From Hymenobacter volaticus (GTDB lineage Bacteria; Bacteroidota; Bacteroidia; Cytophagales; Hymenobacteraceae): a stretch of DNA of 64,000 nucleotides. The stretch is taken from the NCBI RefSeq assembly GCF_022921055.1, contig NZ_CP095061.1, positions 3,263,501-3,327,500 of the forward strand. The letters are read 5' to 3'. Both the position numbers and the translations under genes were made by a program. The first letter of the stretch is position 1. Every line of letters starts with the position of its first letter. Shown one piece after another: positions 1-9,141 of this stretch. The notes under the pieces are model-generated. The model had not been told where the DNA came from. It saw nothing but the letters and a program-made list of their open reading frames with translations, and did not search any database.

Positions 1-2103
1 GTTGTTGGGTCCGTTGTAGCGCGCTACCCATAGTTGCTGCCCGGTGTCACCAGCGTACTTGAGGGTGAAGTAGTCATAATCACCGGTTAGTGTAGACTGA
101 AAGCCTGTCACGAACACATTACCACTCGCATCCAAGGCTAATTCAGCTACCCCCGTTCCCCGGGTAGAAGTCTCAAATTGATAATTTTGGCTCCATAGTA
201 GTTGACCATTACTAGAGTATTTAATGACGAGGTAAGTATTGTTGGTATTACCAGCTACATACACACTGCCCATCGCATCCACGGCGATATGAGGATTAGA
301 TGCATACGTACTCTGTTGAGTGCGCTGACGGACTTCCCACAATTGTTGGCCGCTAGGTGAATATTTGATAGTAGCATAGCTACTCACGGAAAGGTTATTG
401 GCCTCGTAAGAGCTGCCAGTCACATATACATTGCCGGCTGCGTCTACCGCTATATCGTTTGGGACATCATCAGTATTATCTACAATCCAGATGTTATAAC
501 GTACATCCCATAGCATTTGGCCAGTACTGGCGGCGTATTTAAGAGTCGCATAATCACGGCTGGTGCTGTCGCTGCCGTTGAAGGAGTCACCCGTTACGTA
601 CACATTACCTGTAGCATCCACAGCCACGGCCACGGCCACATCATTACCCACATCTGACCTTGTGTAGCGAGCTTGCCAGATTTGCTGACCACTTGAGCCG
701 GCATACTTCACGGTGGCATAGTCGCTCTGAACGCCCTTATAGGAGCGCCCGGTTACGGCTACATTACCTTGGCGGTCTATTACCACGTCTTTAGCTTCAT
801 CATAGCCATTGTCGGGCCCATTGTATTCGGCTTGCCACAATTGCTGACCACTGGCAGCCGCATACTGGAACGTGAGGTAGTTCCAATTACTGTTGCCGCT
901 ATCGGAGTAGCCAGTCACCACCACGTTGCCCGTTGAACTCAGGGCTACAGCCGTTGCCTCATCATAGTTGTTACCCGCACCATTATAGCGTACTGCCCAC
1001 GTCTGCTGACCGCTAGGGGAATATTTGGCCGTAGCGTAGTCGTAGTTGCCGGTGCCGTCGTCACTGGTACCGGTTACGGCCACGTTGCCGTTGGCGTCTA
1101 CGGCCAGGTCACGCACCAGGTCGTAGCCATTGGCCGGGCCATTGTAGTGGGCTTCCCACATCTGCTGGCCGCTGCCACTGGCATACTTGATGGTTGTGTA
1201 GTCACTCTGATTATCCAGGTAGGTAGTGCCGGTCACAACCACATTACCACTCCCGTCCAGGGCCAGATCTGTGGGCAGATCATCACTAGTACTAGATCTA
1301 CTGTAAGGAGCCGCCCATAACTGCTGACCACTAGGCGAATACTTGACCGTTACGTAGTCGTAACTTGCACTGCCGTTGTAGGAAGTACCCGTCACGTACA
1401 CGTTGCCGGCCGCATCCACCGCTATGTCGGTAGCTAGATCATCACCACTAGCAGATCCATTGTAGCGAACGGCCCACAGTTGCTGGCCGCCAGAAGAATA
1501 TTTAACAGTAGCATAATCATAGCCGTTGCTACCGCGGCCAACCGATGTACCCGTCACGTATACATTACCAGCCGCATCTACCGCTATGCCCGCTGCCAAA
1601 TCAACGTTAGCTCCCGGTCCATTATAGCGGGCTTCCCATAAGAGCACACTACTGGCCGAGTACTTAACAGTTGCAAAATCATAGTTGCTGCCGCTACCAA
1701 ACGAATTGCCAGTCACGTAGACGCTACCGGCCGCGTCCGTCACCACTTCGGTACCTCCTCCAAAGGTGGTACCGTACCGAGTGTAGCGAGTAGCCCACTC
1801 TTCACTCACGGACTCGGATGTGATGGCCGTTGTTGCAGTCGTCTCGATGGCTTGCCGTTTATTGAACTTGGTCACGGAACGCGAAGGCATGGATTTCTTT
1901 TCACCAGCTACCTTGCTCCTAGAGGCAGGCAATGCGTGGCGCAGGGCCGGCGCGCCATCTGGCAGCGAGAACTGAGGCAGCGTGGGCAAACCTTTTGGCG
2001 CTTTGCTAGTCGAGATTGAAGGTGCCACTTGAGCCTGACTGACAGGCACACACAGGAGCAAGCTTGCTGCCAGTGGCAGCAAACGAGTAAAAGTTTGTTT
2101 CAT
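1..2103 (-). CDS. Secreted SBBP-repeat beta-propeller protein (partial, 3' end outside window)
   Basis: An open frame runs from ATG at 2103 to the left edge with no stop, so the C-terminus is missing (701 codons visible). A signal peptide (MKQTFTRLLPLAASLLL, ending near SQA/Q) is followed by a low-complexity linker of about 100 residues and then at least eleven tandem units of about 53 residues. Each unit contains a DAAGNVYVTG-like strand, an YDFATVKYS-like strand and QLWEARYNG, which is the SBBP (seven-bladed propeller) signature. By analogy with the next gene it is probably a type IX secretion cargo, but its sorting domain would lie outside the window. Substrate and role are unknown. The 160 bp DNA periodicity and the homologous neighbour make this stretch prone to recombination or assembly collapse. 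Confidence 0.9.
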   Translation of the reverse strand, partial: MKQTFTRLLPLAASLLLCVPVSQAQVAPSISTSKAPKGLPTLPQFSLPDGAPALRHALPASRSKVAGEKKSMPSRSVTKFNKRQAIETTATTAITSESVSEEWATRYTRYGTTFGGGTEVVTDAAGSVYVTGNSFGSGSNYDFATVKYSASSVLLWEARYNGPGANVDLAAGIAVDAAGNVYVTGTSVGRGSNGYDYATVKYSSGGQQLWAVRYNGSASGDDLATDIAVDAAGNVYVTGTSYNGSASYDYVTVKYSPSGQQLWAAPYSRSSTSDDLPTDLALDGSGNVVVTGTTYLDNQSDYTTIKYASGSGQQMWEAHYNGPANGYDLVRDLAVDANGNVAVTGTSDDGTGNYDYATAKYSPSGQQTWAVRYNGAGNNYDEATAVALSSTGNVVVTGYSDSGNSNWNYLTFQYAAASGQQLWQAEYNGPDNGYDEAKDVVIDRQGNVAVTGRSYKGVQSDYATVKYAGSSGQQIWQARYTRSDVGNDVAVAVAVDATGNVYVTGDSFNGSDSTSRDYATLKYAASTGQMLWDVRYNIWIVDNTDDVPNDIAVDAAGNVYVTGSSYEANNLSVSSYATIKYSPSGQQLWEVRQRTQQSTYASNPHIAVDAMGSVYVAGNTNNTYLVIKYSSNGQLLWSQNYQFETSTRGTGVAELALDASGNVFVTGFQSTLTGDYDYFTLKYAGDTGQQLWVARYNGPNN

Positions 2104-2463
2104 AGAAAGGAAAGGTTGTAAATAAAGCGTGTGGAACTAGCCTGCTAATCAGCCAAATAGATATAATAGAAAAACAAGAAAGCACGAGGCTACTACCTCG
2201 TCTTTTCCTAAAGCTTTGCAGTGCCTGCAATTACCGAACAAACGCGCAGATTTTAGCATTGAATTCTGTAAAAAAGTAAAATCATACATGAATTAATAAT
2301 AAAATAATCTCGGCCTTATACAGGTGATTACCAGATATAGTTACAGGACTTTTAGTTGAATTTACTGCATTAAGATTGAAGCCCTAGCAACCTGCTTACT
2401 CACCTAATGCAATACAATAGTTAAATTATACAACACCATTATTTCAGTCGCTGCTCAGCACAC
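2104..2463. other. AT-rich intergenic region upstream of the first SBBP gene
   Basis: The gap between the two SBBP genes is strongly AT-rich compared with the flanking genes and has no convincing ORF. It should hold the promoter of the leftward gene that starts at 2103. I could not pick a clear TAnnTTTG element. Confidence 0.5.
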
Positions 2464-2502
2464 AAAAAAAGGCGCCCCCAAACTCATGTTTAGGGGCGCC
2501 TT
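2464..2502 (-). terminator. Rho-independent terminator after the second SBBP gene
   Basis: A 10 bp perfect stem (AAGGCGCCCC pairing with GGGGCGCCTT) continues inward with AAAC/GTTT. On the minus strand it is followed by a run of seven T. It sits about 20 bp past the stop codon of the leftward gene that ends at 2525. Confidence 0.92.
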
Positions 2503-2524
2503 AGTGCTTAAGCAACTACTCTGT

Positions 2525-4180
2525 TTAATGTGCGACGTGCAGACGGACGGATTCGCGCTGACCGTTAACAAGCAACGAGCAAGTGTAGAGGCCCGAAGCT
2601 AGGTTCTGGCTATTGAGCGGCAAGGTGTAGCGCTGGCCTCGACTTACCGTGCCCTCGTATAAGGTGGCAACCTGCTGACCCAACTGGTTATAGACTTGCA
2701 CCTGCGCCGACCCGTTCGCCAGCGCGCGGAAACTCACGGTGGCTTGCGTTGCAGCCGGATTGGGGTACACGGCCAATTCCTCTAGATTCTGCTGCGCCGA
2801 AGCTGCCGACAGCGGAGACGAGCCCGTCTGGGCGTATTTGAGGGTGATATAGTCGGAGTTGGTGCCGCTGCTCACGGAGTAGCCGGTTACGTACACGTTG
2901 CCAGCGGCATCAACCACAATGCTATTCGCTTGGTCTACGCCGTTGCTGTCGCCGTTGTAGCGAACGGTCCAGAGTTGTTGGCCGCTGGTGGCAGCGTATT
3001 TGAGAGTAGCATAGTCGTAGCTTTCGTCGCCGGTGCTGCTGTCGGAGTAGCCGGTTACGTAGGCGTTGCCCGCCGCGTCTACGGTTAGGTCGGTGGCTAC
3101 ATCGGCACCGTTGCCACTGCCGTTGTAGCGGGCTTCCCAGAGCTGCTGCCCAGTAGCCGAGTACTTAAGCGTGGCGTAGTCGGAGGTGCTGAGGCTGGCG
3201 CCGCTATAGGAGCGGCCCGTCACGAATACGTTGCCGGTGGCGTCTAAGGCGAGGTTGGTAGCCCAATCATTGCGGCTGTTGGTTCCATTGTAGCGGCTAG
3301 CCCACTGCTGTTCGCCGGTAGCCGAGTACTTCACAGTAGCATAATCGTAGCCGGTGCTGCTGCCGAAGGAATAGCCAGTCACGTACACGTTACCCGTGGC
3401 GTCTACGGCCACATCGGCCGCCGAGCCCCCACCGTTGCTAATGCCGTTGTAGCGGGCTTCCCAGAGTTGTTGACCACTAGGCGAGTACTTGAGCGTAACA
3501 TAATCGGACCGGCCGTAGGAAGAGCCGCTCACGTACACGTTGCCCGTGGCGTCGAGTACTAGGGCGCTGGCTTGATCTTCGCTGCGGCCGGCACCGTTGT
3601 AGCGCGTAACCCAGAGTTGCTGGCCGCTGACGCCGTCGTACTTGAGGGTAGCGTAGTCGCTGCCGCTGCCAGCTCCCACCGAGGTACCCGTTACGTACAC
3701 ATTGCCGGCCCCATCTAGGACTAGGTCAATGGGCTCATCGGTACCGTTGCCAGGACCGTTGTAGCGGGCCATCCAAAGCTGCTGGCCACTAGTGGAGTAT
3801 TTGATGGTAACGTAGTCGGTGTGGCTGGTACCGGTTACGTACACATTGCCGGCAGCATCTACTACCACGCTAGTTGCCTTATCAAAATTGCTGCCGGGCT
3901 CGTTGTAACGGGCTTCCCACAACTGCTGGCCACTGGCCGAGTACTTGGTGGTGATAAAGTCGTACAGATTGTCGCTGCCAAGCGAGTAGCCGGTCACGTA
4001 CACGTTGCCCGCGGCATCTACGGCTACATCTTTGGCCACATCGTTGTTGTCGCCTGATTTGCTATTGGTATAAGGAGTAGCCCAAACCTGCTGAATTCCA
4101 TTGGACTGAGCTTGCGAGGTTGCTACAGAAACCAACAAGCTAACTGCTAATGATAAAAAGTGGGTAGAGAAGTGCTTCAT
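2525..4180 (-). CDS. SBBP-repeat protein with type IX secretion C-terminal sorting domain
   Basis: The ATG at 4180 (MKHFSTHFLSLAVSLLV, then SQA/Q) gives a clean signal peptide and a 551-residue protein. The open frame extends 80 codons further upstream, but that part is AT-rich and reads as non-coding. Eight SBBP propeller units of about 53 residues follow, each with DAAGNVYVTGYS and DYATLKYS/QQLWEARYNG. The last 80 residues form a Por secretion tail: LAVYPNPAA, then VQVYNQLGQQV, then a terminal LASGLYTCSLLVNGQ segment. It should therefore be exported by Sec, moved across the outer membrane by T9SS and possibly anchored on the surface. The upstream paralogue has the same repeats. Ligand or substrate unknown. 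Confidence 0.93.
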   Translation of the reverse strand: MKHFSTHFLSLAVSLLVSVATSQAQSNGIQQVWATPYTNSKSGDNNDVAKDVAVDAAGNVYVTGYSLGSDNLYDFITTKYSASGQQLWEARYNEPGSNFDKATSVVVDAAGNVYVTGTSHTDYVTIKYSTSGQQLWMARYNGPGNGTDEPIDLVLDGAGNVYVTGTSVGAGSGSDYATLKYDGVSGQQLWVTRYNGAGRSEDQASALVLDATGNVYVSGSSYGRSDYVTLKYSPSGQQLWEARYNGISNGGGSAADVAVDATGNVYVTGYSFGSSTGYDYATVKYSATGEQQWASRYNGTNSRNDWATNLALDATGNVFVTGRSYSGASLSTSDYATLKYSATGQQLWEARYNGSGNGADVATDLTVDAAGNAYVTGYSDSSTGDESYDYATLKYAATSGQQLWTVRYNGDSNGVDQANSIVVDAAGNVYVTGYSVSSGTNSDYITLKYAQTGSSPLSAASAQQNLEELAVYPNPAATQATVSFRALANGSAQVQVYNQLGQQVATLYEGTVSRGQRYTLPLNSQNLASGLYTCSLLVNGQRESVRLHVAH

Positions 4181-4570
4181 ATAATAAGGTCTAGAAAAAT
4201 AATATCGTCTGAGGGCGTATACGGAATGCAAAAAGAAAGTTGCATTAAGTCCAATCTTCCTACATAAGTACAATATAATAGTGTGATATACTAGGATCAA
4301 ATTAAGAATAAAAAATTTATTAGGATAAAACCATGACCCAATAGCTTCTCGTTGAACCCAACAGTAAATCGTATTAATACAAAAAATATCCTCTATAAAG
4401 CCATTCAACAGGCTTTGCACCTTACAGAGTTAAATCCACTATTTTCTCACACTATACTTTGGATTTTGTTCACATAGCTCATTATATGTAACAAACAGAA
4501 TAGGGGAACAGCCCTGCAAAACACCGGAAACCCAGAGTCACCCGAAATACTACGCTACACTATCCCGGGT
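4181..4570. other. AT-rich intergenic region, no gene seen
   Basis: The stretch is low in GC, with no credible ORF and no strong hairpin. It should contain the promoter of the SBBP gene that starts at 4180. Confidence 0.5.
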
Positions 4571-5344
4571 CTACTGCACAATGCGCACCTCTAGTTCCTG
4601 TAAAGGTGCTTGCCGAAAGCAGTCCGCTAGTTTCTCTGCGGTAAGGTGCTCTTTCGGCAGCTCCTTGTAGCGAAGCTTAATGCTGAAGGAATCTTCGAAG
4701 GGGAAGGGCTGCACCCGTACTTGGTTTTCACTTAGCCAGTGCGCCTGCACAAGCTGGTGCTGCGTGAAAGCAAAAAAGTCGGAAAACGGGATACCGTCGC
4801 GGTACCAAGGATGCTCATGGGTTTTATCGGCGCCGGGCTCGTTCAGGCAGAAGTACAGTGACAACCGATCCGCGAACTTCAAAAGCTGCAAATGAAAGTC
4901 GAAGATGTGCTGCTGCGCGTTTGTGTTAAGGCCAAGTTGCTGCTGCAAGCGTTGTTGGCGCTGCTCTTCAGTTGCCAGAAAGTGCTGCCCTATTTCAGTT
5001 TTGGCCAAATCAGGAAAGCCGGTGTAGTGAAGGCTGCAAAGCAAACCGGCGTAGGACGCCATATCCTCGACTTCCGCTATGCCCTGCTGGTAGTGGCGAA
5101 CCTTGGGTTCAGCCGGAAAATCGAGAAAGGAATGGGGAGCGTGGGTTTGTTCGTTCCAAGTTGGCGTGGCGTCCAGCGGAATCCAGCCCCGGTCATGCTG
5201 CTGCACCGCCAGTTCCACCTCGGGCCGCAACGCAGTGCCCTTGAAGTGGGCGGGTTGCCAATGCTCGATGAGCACACCGGCCACCCGCGCATGATCGTGC
5301 TGTTTTATGCAGTGAAAGCTGGAAGGAGTTTCCCGTACAATCAT
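4571..5344 (-). CDS. DUF3891 family protein
   Basis: The protein of about 257 residues begins MIVRETPSSFHCIKQHDHARVAG. The MIVRE start and the QHDHAR-x-AG-x-L-x-x-HW block near residues 15-30 are typical of DUF3891. A second conserved stretch, VQQHDRGW near residue 50, has a His-Asp pair, and the many histidines suggest a helical metal-binding (HD-like) fold, though that is inference. An ATG three codons upstream (5353) is also possible; I prefer the second because the family normally starts MIVR. No signal peptide. It follows the small membrane protein ending at 5399, possibly in one transcript. Function unknown. Confidence 0.8.
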   Translation of the reverse strand: MIVRETPSSFHCIKQHDHARVAGVLIEHWQPAHFKGTALRPEVELAVQQHDRGWIPLDATPTWNEQTHAPHSFLDFPAEPKVRHYQQGIAEVEDMASYAGLLCSLHYTGFPDLAKTEIGQHFLATEEQRQQRLQQQLGLNTNAQQHIFDFHLQLLKFADRLSLYFCLNEPGADKTHEHPWYRDGIPFSDFFAFTQHQLVQAHWLSENQVRVQPFPFEDSFSIKLRYKELPKEHLTAEKLADCFRQAPLQELEVRIVQ

Positions 5345-5374
5345 AACGAACATTGAGGGCAGAATCAGGTATGG

Positions 5375-5399
5375 AAAGCCTGCCAGTTGCCCAGGCTTT
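5375..5399 (-). terminator. Weak intercistronic hairpin
   Basis: AAAGCCTG and CAGGCTTT form an 8 bp stem overlapping the stop codon of the upstream gene, with only three T afterwards. It may attenuate rather than end transcription into the DUF3891 gene. Confidence 0.35.
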
Positions 5400-5890
5400 T
5401 AGGCCTTCTCTCCTATCGTCCAGCCTTCGCGGGGCACGGGCGTCTGGTCAGGGCCGGGAATAAGCTTGTCGAGGATGGCACCGGTGGTGAAGGCGTAGAT
5501 ACCTTTATGGAGCAGGTCGATGGCTTGCTCGTCGCGGGGCCAGGTCCAGGGCAGCGCACCTACGCCGGTGGCATTCTCCAGGGTTTGGTCGTTGAGCAGG
5601 CGCAAATTCATAAACAGAAAAGAGCCTACTGGCCCGCGTAGACCCTGCTTGGCCATCATGGCCCGGGCAATACCCATCAGAATGCCTTGGCCCCAGTGCA
5701 TGGTCCAGTTCAATCCTAACCGTTCTTCGTCGGGCTTGTGTTGCAACCCGAGTAGCTTTTCCAGTACATGGGCGGGCACGTACGAGTCGGGCCGCTTGGT
5801 GAATTGCTGCTCGATTTTTTCGGCCAGTGTCATGGCGGCCACGCCGGCAGCGCCGGCGGCCAGCCCGTAAAGTATGGTTTTACCTGTCAT
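5399..5890 (-). CDS. Small conserved membrane-associated protein, unknown function
   Basis: The 163-residue protein starts with a hydrophobic segment (ILYGLAAGAAGVAAMTLAEK, residues 6-25) that could be a transmembrane helix. A cytosolic-looking helix (EQQFTKRPDSYVPAHVLEKLLG) follows, then two more mildly hydrophobic stretches around WGQGILMGIARAMM and GIYAFTTGAILDKL. The layout resembles small DUF1440-like membrane proteins, but I cannot assign a family with confidence. It lies between the methyltransferase gene and the DUF3891 gene on the same strand. The start ATG is at 5890. Confidence 0.75.
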   Translation of the reverse strand: MTGKTILYGLAAGAAGVAAMTLAEKIEQQFTKRPDSYVPAHVLEKLLGLQHKPDEERLGLNWTMHWGQGILMGIARAMMAKQGLRGPVGSFLFMNLRLLNDQTLENATGVGALPWTWPRDEQAIDLLHKGIYAFTTGAILDKLIPGPDQTPVPREGWTIGEKA

Positions 5891-6146
5891 ATACTACGTT
5901 GTTCTCGCCGGGCTTTCGCCTAACGCTGTGCATGAATAAGAGGCTTCTAGAAACCTCAACTATAATGGTTGTGCTCGACGCTGATCTAAGACTACGCCTG
6001 CTATTCTCTACGGCGACAACCCCCGGTAGTTTGAATAAAACCGAGGCTAACCCACTAGCGTTCAGCTTGCAGTACCTTCACTAGCACACCTAGTGTTTAG
6101 CTTCAATCAAGCAGCACCACGACCTTAAGAAGCTGGCGTTAGCTTT

Positions 6147-6776
6147 CTACTGACCGGCGTTACTACTCACCAACTTTTCTTCTTCTGCTCGGGCAGACGC
6201 GGCTGGCACTTCAGGAGTTGGCTCGTAGACCAGCACGTAAGCCGGGGGCAGATTGAGTAGTACATGCGCTTCATCTAGTTGGCGGAAGAACCTACCGAAC
6301 AGCTTTTTATTCTGGAGAGAATATTGGAAAAGGATGAGCTTACCGGCGGGCAGCAAGATCTGGCGAGTGTGCTCGAGAATGCGCCAACCTAGGCGCCGGG
6401 GCAGCGAAGAAAAAGGTAGGCCGCACAACACGTAGTCTACCTGGTCGACGCCTATTTTTTGCAGATACTGCCCCGTTTGGTGAGCCGATCCGTGAATGAC
6501 GTGCAGATTAGGCTGGCCAGAATACCGCTCCCGGAGCAGTTGCGCAAACCGACGGTTCACTTCCACCAGCACCAGTACCGTTTCCGCTTTGCGGCGCTGC
6601 ATCAGAATGTCGGTGAATACCCCCGTGCCGGGGCCGTACTCGACAATGCAGCTAGCAGTAGCAAAGTCGATGGGCTCTATCACTTTATTGGTTAGCTCGC
6701 GGGAGCTAGGTATCAGGGAGCCGACCGTGGCGGGATTACGAAAAAATTCGCCTACAAAGGAAGGAATGGGTAGCAT
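6147..6776 (-). CDS. Class I SAM-dependent methyltransferase (PmtA-like)
   Basis: The 209-residue protein opens with FVGEFFRNPATVGSLIPSSR, which is characteristic of the phospholipid N-methyltransferase/rRNA-dimethylase-like group. SAM motif I is seen as VEYGPGTGVFT around residues 45-55, with the acidic post-motif-I VLVEVNRRF. DYVLCGLPFSSLP takes the place of motif IV, and LPAGKLILFQYS follows. Family knowledge suggests methylation of phosphatidylethanolamine or another lipid, but the substrate cannot be read from sequence. The C-terminal 25 residues are low-complexity and probably disordered. No signal peptide. Confidence 0.82.
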   Translation of the reverse strand: MLPIPSFVGEFFRNPATVGSLIPSSRELTNKVIEPIDFATASCIVEYGPGTGVFTDILMQRRKAETVLVLVEVNRRFAQLLRERYSGQPNLHVIHGSAHQTGQYLQKIGVDQVDYVLCGLPFSSLPRRLGWRILEHTRQILLPAGKLILFQYSLQNKKLFGRFFRQLDEAHVLLNLPPAYVLVYEPTPEVPAASARAEEEKLVSSNAGQ

Positions 6777-7008
6777 GGGTAGTAGCTAAGGTGGATAAGC
6801 ACCAGCGAAGTGGCCTCAGCTGCTTGTACGGCCTATTTTCCTTGAAGGTATAGGGTTCAGCTTGCCGTACGCACCACGCATAGGAGCAACTGTCCAGCTA
6901 GAGTACCAGCCACAGTTCTGCTCAAAAAAGTCTTCCGTCACGGGCATAACCCGTTACAAGAAGCGGTTTTCGTGCAATAGGAAACTTGCTTGGGCTTACA
7001 GTACTCTG

Positions 7009-7081
7009 CAAGCAGGGCAGCAACACACAAGCAAAGGGCACCAGATGGCGCATCCTTGCTCGTGTGTTGCTGCCCTGCTTG
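7009..7081. repeat. Long intergenic inverted repeat (26 bp arms)
   Basis: Arms at 7009-7034 and 7056-7081 (CAAGCAGGGCAGCAACACAC... and its complement) pair over 26 bp with one mismatch around a 21-base loop. GGGCTTA/TAAAGCCC outside the arms extends the pairing imperfectly. It lies just past the 3' end of the amine oxidase gene and has no T-run, so it may be a stabilising hairpin, a factor-dependent terminator or a relic of a mobile repeat. The rest of the 6777-7102 gap shows nothing recognisable. Confidence 0.75.
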
Positions 7082-7102
7082 TAAAGCCCAACTACTCTGT
7101 TA

Positions 7103-8800
7103 TTATGCTAATGCCGCCTCTCGCTGCCGCAGACGACGCTGCAGGGCGGTACGCTTGCCACGCAACGCGGCTTGCACCTCATCGGCGGCCATGCGGCCGG
7201 TTTCGGCGGCGCCGTTCATGTAGCCCTGATACCAGGCGCTGCAATGCTCGCCGGCAAAAAACAAATTGCCCACTGGTTTGCGCTCAGCCCCGGCAATGGT
7301 GCTGAACTGCCCCGGCCGGTAGCAAGCATAACTAGCCAGCGTATATGGGTGCGTAGGCCAGTGCATACGCGCCACGCGCTCATTGTGCTGCCCTTTCGCA
7401 GCTGGCCACGCAGCTTCCAGTGCTGGCAAGTAGCGGCTCACTTGCGACTCTGGAGTGCCCCGGCCTACCTGCAGCCCTTCTTGCCCACCCAAGTACACCG
7501 TATAGGCTGATTGCGTAGTGGGTTGGAGCTGCCCCGAGTCCCAACCGGTTTGCACTGGAGTATCGGAGAAGAGGTAGCCCGTGTACCCATTTTTGCGCCA
7601 AGGACGGCCGTTGAAACCCAGAATCAGCTTGGCATTGGTGCCGTAGCCAAGGTGTTGGATGGCGTTGGTTTTCCAGCTAGGCAGCGGCACCTGCAGGTTC
7701 ACTTGCCGGAGCACCGTAAACGGGATGGTAAGCACCACATAATCGGCTACCACCTCCAGAGTTTGGGCGGGCGCTGATTGGAAAGTCAGCACGTATTCCT
7801 TGGCCGCGTTTTGAGTGATTTGCAGCAGCTTGCGGTTGAGCTGGATTTGGCCAGGAAGCTGCTGCGTTAGGGCATCGGTGAGGCGCTGGTTGCCGCCCTG
7901 TATTTTGTACCGCTCGTCGCTTTCTCCGAAGATGTCGAAAGTACCCTTGTGGGTGTCAGATGAGAACAGCCACAGAAAGTTGATGGCTGACTGCTCACTT
8001 ATTTCCAGACCGTATTCGGTGAGGTAGGCCACGTCCAACAGCTCCCGAATCAAGCCGGTCATCTTCAATGAATCGAAGTACGTAGCAATAGAGAGCTGGT
8101 CGAAGCGGGCTGCGGCGGGCGTCAGCTTATCGTAGGTGATGGTGTTGGGCAGGGCGCGAATATCGGCCGTTATCTGGCGGGCATACGGCTGGAACGCCTG
8201 AATCACCTGCGCTGCGGTGTACTGCCGCCCCTCGAAGAAGTAGGCATCTTTTTGAAGCACGGTTTCGCTCGGGGCCTCCACGTCGTAGAGCGGCAAGTTG
8301 AACTCCCGGACCAGTTGCAGCATGTCGCGGTGGCCGCTGTCGATGAACTCACCGCCTAGCTCGGTGGTGAGGCCAGGGGCCAATAGGTCGGTTTGGGTGA
8401 AGATGCGCCCACCGGTGCGGTTGCTGGCCTCGTAAATCTCGGCGCGCAAACCTGCTTTGCGCAACTGGTATGCACAGTTCAGCCCGGCCATACCGGCGCC
8501 TACTATCAAAATGCGCGGTTGTGGTCCTTTGGCCTCGAAGGTGGCTTGCGTGTCAAGTCTGGTGGGTTCTATTACCTCGGCCTCGCAGGCGGCCAACAGT
8601 CCCCCGGCCCCTACCAGCAGCCCTAGTTTGGCAGTATTGGCCAGAAAGTCGCGTCGGCTTTGGCTGGTGGCCATATCGGCCAGCTCTTCGGCCGTGGGGG
8701 CGCCTGGTTCGTTGGCAGCCACCGCCAGCCCGAAGGCCCGTTGCAGGGCTCGTAGCAAGGGGGTACGGGCTTTGAAATTGGGAGTAGAAGGTTGGTTCAT
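7103..8800 (-). CDS. Flavin monoamine oxidase, Tat-exported, probable lipoprotein
   Basis: The protein has 565 residues from ATG 8800; the frame extends to 8935, but the upstream 45 codons look non-coding. Residues 47-72 form a twin-arginine signal (QSRRDFLANTAKLGLL) ending in a lipobox-like LLAAC with Cys72. The FAD-binding GAGMAG is at 101-106, the acidic residue ending the ADP-binding fold is in YEAS near 123, and a GGRIFTQ block follows at once. The C-terminal FFAGEHCSAWYQGYMNGAAETG is the second FAD motif of amine oxidases. It should oxidise primary or secondary amines to aldehydes, ammonia and peroxide outside the cytoplasm after folding with FAD inside. Amine substrate unknown. A second, unrelated-sized amine oxidase lies at 49472. 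Confidence 0.93.
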   Translation of the reverse strand: MNQPSTPNFKARTPLLRALQRAFGLAVAANEPGAPTAEELADMATSQSRRDFLANTAKLGLLVGAGGLLAACEAEVIEPTRLDTQATFEAKGPQPRILIVGAGMAGLNCAYQLRKAGLRAEIYEASNRTGGRIFTQTDLLAPGLTTELGGEFIDSGHRDMLQLVREFNLPLYDVEAPSETVLQKDAYFFEGRQYTAAQVIQAFQPYARQITADIRALPNTITYDKLTPAAARFDQLSIATYFDSLKMTGLIRELLDVAYLTEYGLEISEQSAINFLWLFSSDTHKGTFDIFGESDERYKIQGGNQRLTDALTQQLPGQIQLNRKLLQITQNAAKEYVLTFQSAPAQTLEVVADYVVLTIPFTVLRQVNLQVPLPSWKTNAIQHLGYGTNAKLILGFNGRPWRKNGYTGYLFSDTPVQTGWDSGQLQPTTQSAYTVYLGGQEGLQVGRGTPESQVSRYLPALEAAWPAAKGQHNERVARMHWPTHPYTLASYACYRPGQFSTIAGAERKPVGNLFFAGEHCSAWYQGYMNGAAETGRMAADEVQAALRGKRTALQRRLRQREAALA

Positions 8801-9003
8801 AGAGTTCGGAGTTAGGTTGGAAATCAATAGAATGAAAGTAAATAAACCTTGAAATAATAGACCTAAAGAAAGACACAAATTATTGCCTGTTTCATCATTG
8901 CTCGTTGCCTTTCGCTTCCCTAAAGCTGGTAGCAAGGCTTGTTTAAGAGCAATAAATGGGCAAGCAGTAACCGCGGCACAGCAGGGCTTTAAGCGAGGCT
9001 TTG

Positions 9004-9011
9004 TATTTTTG
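9004..9011 (+). promoter_or_regulatory. Possible -7 element (TATTTTTG) of the SulP gene
   Basis: TATTTTTG matches the Bacteroidota -7 consensus TAnnTTTG and lies about 130 bp before the ATG of the SulP gene, in the divergent gap. No good -33 TTTG is seen at the expected 19-21 bp, so this is tentative. Confidence 0.4.
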
Positions 9012-9141
9012 CGCTCTGTCTGACGGGTATTGCCCCACTCCTATTTCCAAGCTCGCTCCTACCTGAGTGGCGAGCTTATGCGTCTGTGCCGCCGCTTTCT
9101 GCTGGAAGCGTGCGGCTTTTCTTTTGCTTCCACTCCCCTTT

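Noticed and set aside
4181..4420. 80-codon N-terminal extension of the second SBBP protein
   Set aside because: The DNA is AT-rich and non-coding in character, and a proper signal peptide starts at 4180.
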